Source: Planctomycetota bacterium (GTDB lineage: Bacteria > Planctomycetota > Phycisphaerae > UBA1845 > PWPN01). From it: 64,000 nt of DNA. A program made the translations under genes and the position numbers. Where the stretch lies: positions 62,001 through 126,000 of the forward strand of contig JAKPHF010000062.1 of the NCBI GenBank assembly GCA_029550525.1, given 5' to 3'. Under the pieces are notes generated by a model that was not told the DNA's origin, did no database searches, and worked only from the letters and a program-made list of their open reading frames with translations. Positions 63,550 through 64,000 of this stretch are shown piece after piece (position 1 is the stretch's first letter; each line of letters begins with the position of its first letter).

Positions 63550-64000
63550 TCAATCGTCGCAAGCCGGATCGGCCGGGACATTGGCACCGCTCGCGCACTT
63601 GTCGAACGAGGCCAAGTCATCGGCGTTGATCACGCCGTCGAACGGCCGGTCGAAGCACGAGCACTCTGCGCTCACGCCGCCCGCCGCGCCGATGGTCTGG
63701 CAACGCTGGAACGCCGCGAAGTCGAGCATGTCCACGTCGCCGTCCCCATCCGCGTCGGCAAACACATCACCGCACGCCGGCTGGCCGTACAACATGAACT
63801 TGATGGTAATCGGCTTGGACAGGTCGATGAGCGGGTTTTGCACCGGCATGTCGGGACTCGACGCGTCATCCACCGTCGTGAGCCGGACCCAGCGCCTGGG
63901 TTGACTGTCCACGAACTGGAACTCGATCCGGTACGATTGCGCACTCCCGTCGGCTCCCCTGCTGGCATCCACGCCGGCGTAGTTCGGGTAGGCCATCAGA
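63550..64000 (-). CDS. dockerin-like C-terminal part of a secreted protein, 5' end outside window
   Basis: The frame is open to the window edge, so the gene continues upstream; an in-frame ATG at 63996 is not necessarily the start. The visible part has a beta segment (QSYRIEFQFVDSQPRRWVRLTTVDDASS) and then ACGDVFADADGDGDVDMLDFAAFQRC and FDGVINADDLASFDKCASG, two EF-hand-type Ca2+ loops as in dockerin type I, each with a Cys in the same place as in the M6 protease tail (QADFGYLQAC). These tails likely have a common export or surface-attachment role. Confidence 0.75.
   Translation of the reverse strand, partial: LMAYPNYAGVDASRGADGSAQSYRIEFQFVDSQPRRWVRLTTVDDASSPDMPVQNPLIDLSKPITIKFMLYGQPACGDVFADADGDGDVDMLDFAAFQRCQTIGAAGGVSAECSCFDRPFDGVINADDLASFDKCASGANVPADPACDD

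Overview
The window reads as chromosomal DNA of a Planctomycetes-type bacterium, most likely a Phycisphaerae relative; this is an inference from gene content and style, not from a marker gene. The pointers are high G+C, many secreted carbohydrate-active enzymes encoded singly or in small groups, two orphan pseudopilins with the FTLIEVLVVVAIIALLISILLPSL-type N-terminus usual in that phylum, dockerin-like C-termini with EF-hand repeats, Tat-exported phosphoesterase and rhamnosidase, and N-terminal HTH plus C-terminal receiver regulators. No rRNA, tRNA, CRISPR array, transposase or phage gene was seen.

Layout. 1-2.1 kb: 3' part of a SpoU-type RNA methyltransferase, then a ceramidase-like hydrolase. 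2.1-11.6 kb: a minus-strand run of secreted enzymes (GH78, GH43, GHL10, metallophosphoesterase, FAD oxidoreductase with a golvesin-like domain). 11.8-15.9 kb: pseudopilin, zinc-ribbon protein, HGSNAT-like acyltransferase, receiver-histidine kinase. 16.0-19.7 kb: a nickel/cobalt ECF uptake operon (NikK-, NikM-, NikL- and NikQ-like) without an ATPase gene, preceded by a VapBC-like pair whose toxin is frameshifted. 20-27.9 kb: Gfo/Idh oxidoreductase, GH94-like phosphorylase, an unknown protein, a second GH78. 28-31.9 kb: purF, HTH-receiver regulator, corA. 31.9-42.3 kb: GH127, SDR reductase, TIM-barrel hydrolase, sugar isomerase-like protein, galactonate dehydratase-like enzyme, M6 metalloprotease with thrombospondin-3 and dockerin-like repeats. 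42.4-52.3 kb: two tandem LacI regulators divergent from two very large secreted proteins, the first a SUMF1-like domain fused to a PcRGLX/YetA-like rhamnogalacturonan-lyase-type protein. 52.5-64 kb: DinB-like protein, Gfo/Idh oxidoreductase, FG-GAP protein, lipoprotein, glyA, gltA, second pseudopilin, phospholipase C-like protein, an RsbV-RsbW-RsbV partner-switch operon, and the 3' part of a dockerin-bearing protein.

How it fits together. GH78 (twice), GH43, GH127, the YetA-type protein, the galactonate-dehydratase-like enzyme and several sugar oxidoreductases and isomerases together suggest use of rhamnose- and arabinose-rich plant polysaccharide such as rhamnogalacturonan I with arabinan side chains. 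No sugar transporter or SusC/SusD pair lies in the window. The LacI pair beside a strong TTGACA-17-TAGACT promoter is the clearest control point.

The least explained material is intergenic. At least eight copies of an oriented palindrome (GGCGGGCATCTTGCCCGCC) and several families of short-period, text-like repeats (GCTATGAGC, CCCCAGT, CTCCTGY, CACAGAG, TATCCGTGG) lie in gaps between genes and never inside a confident gene.
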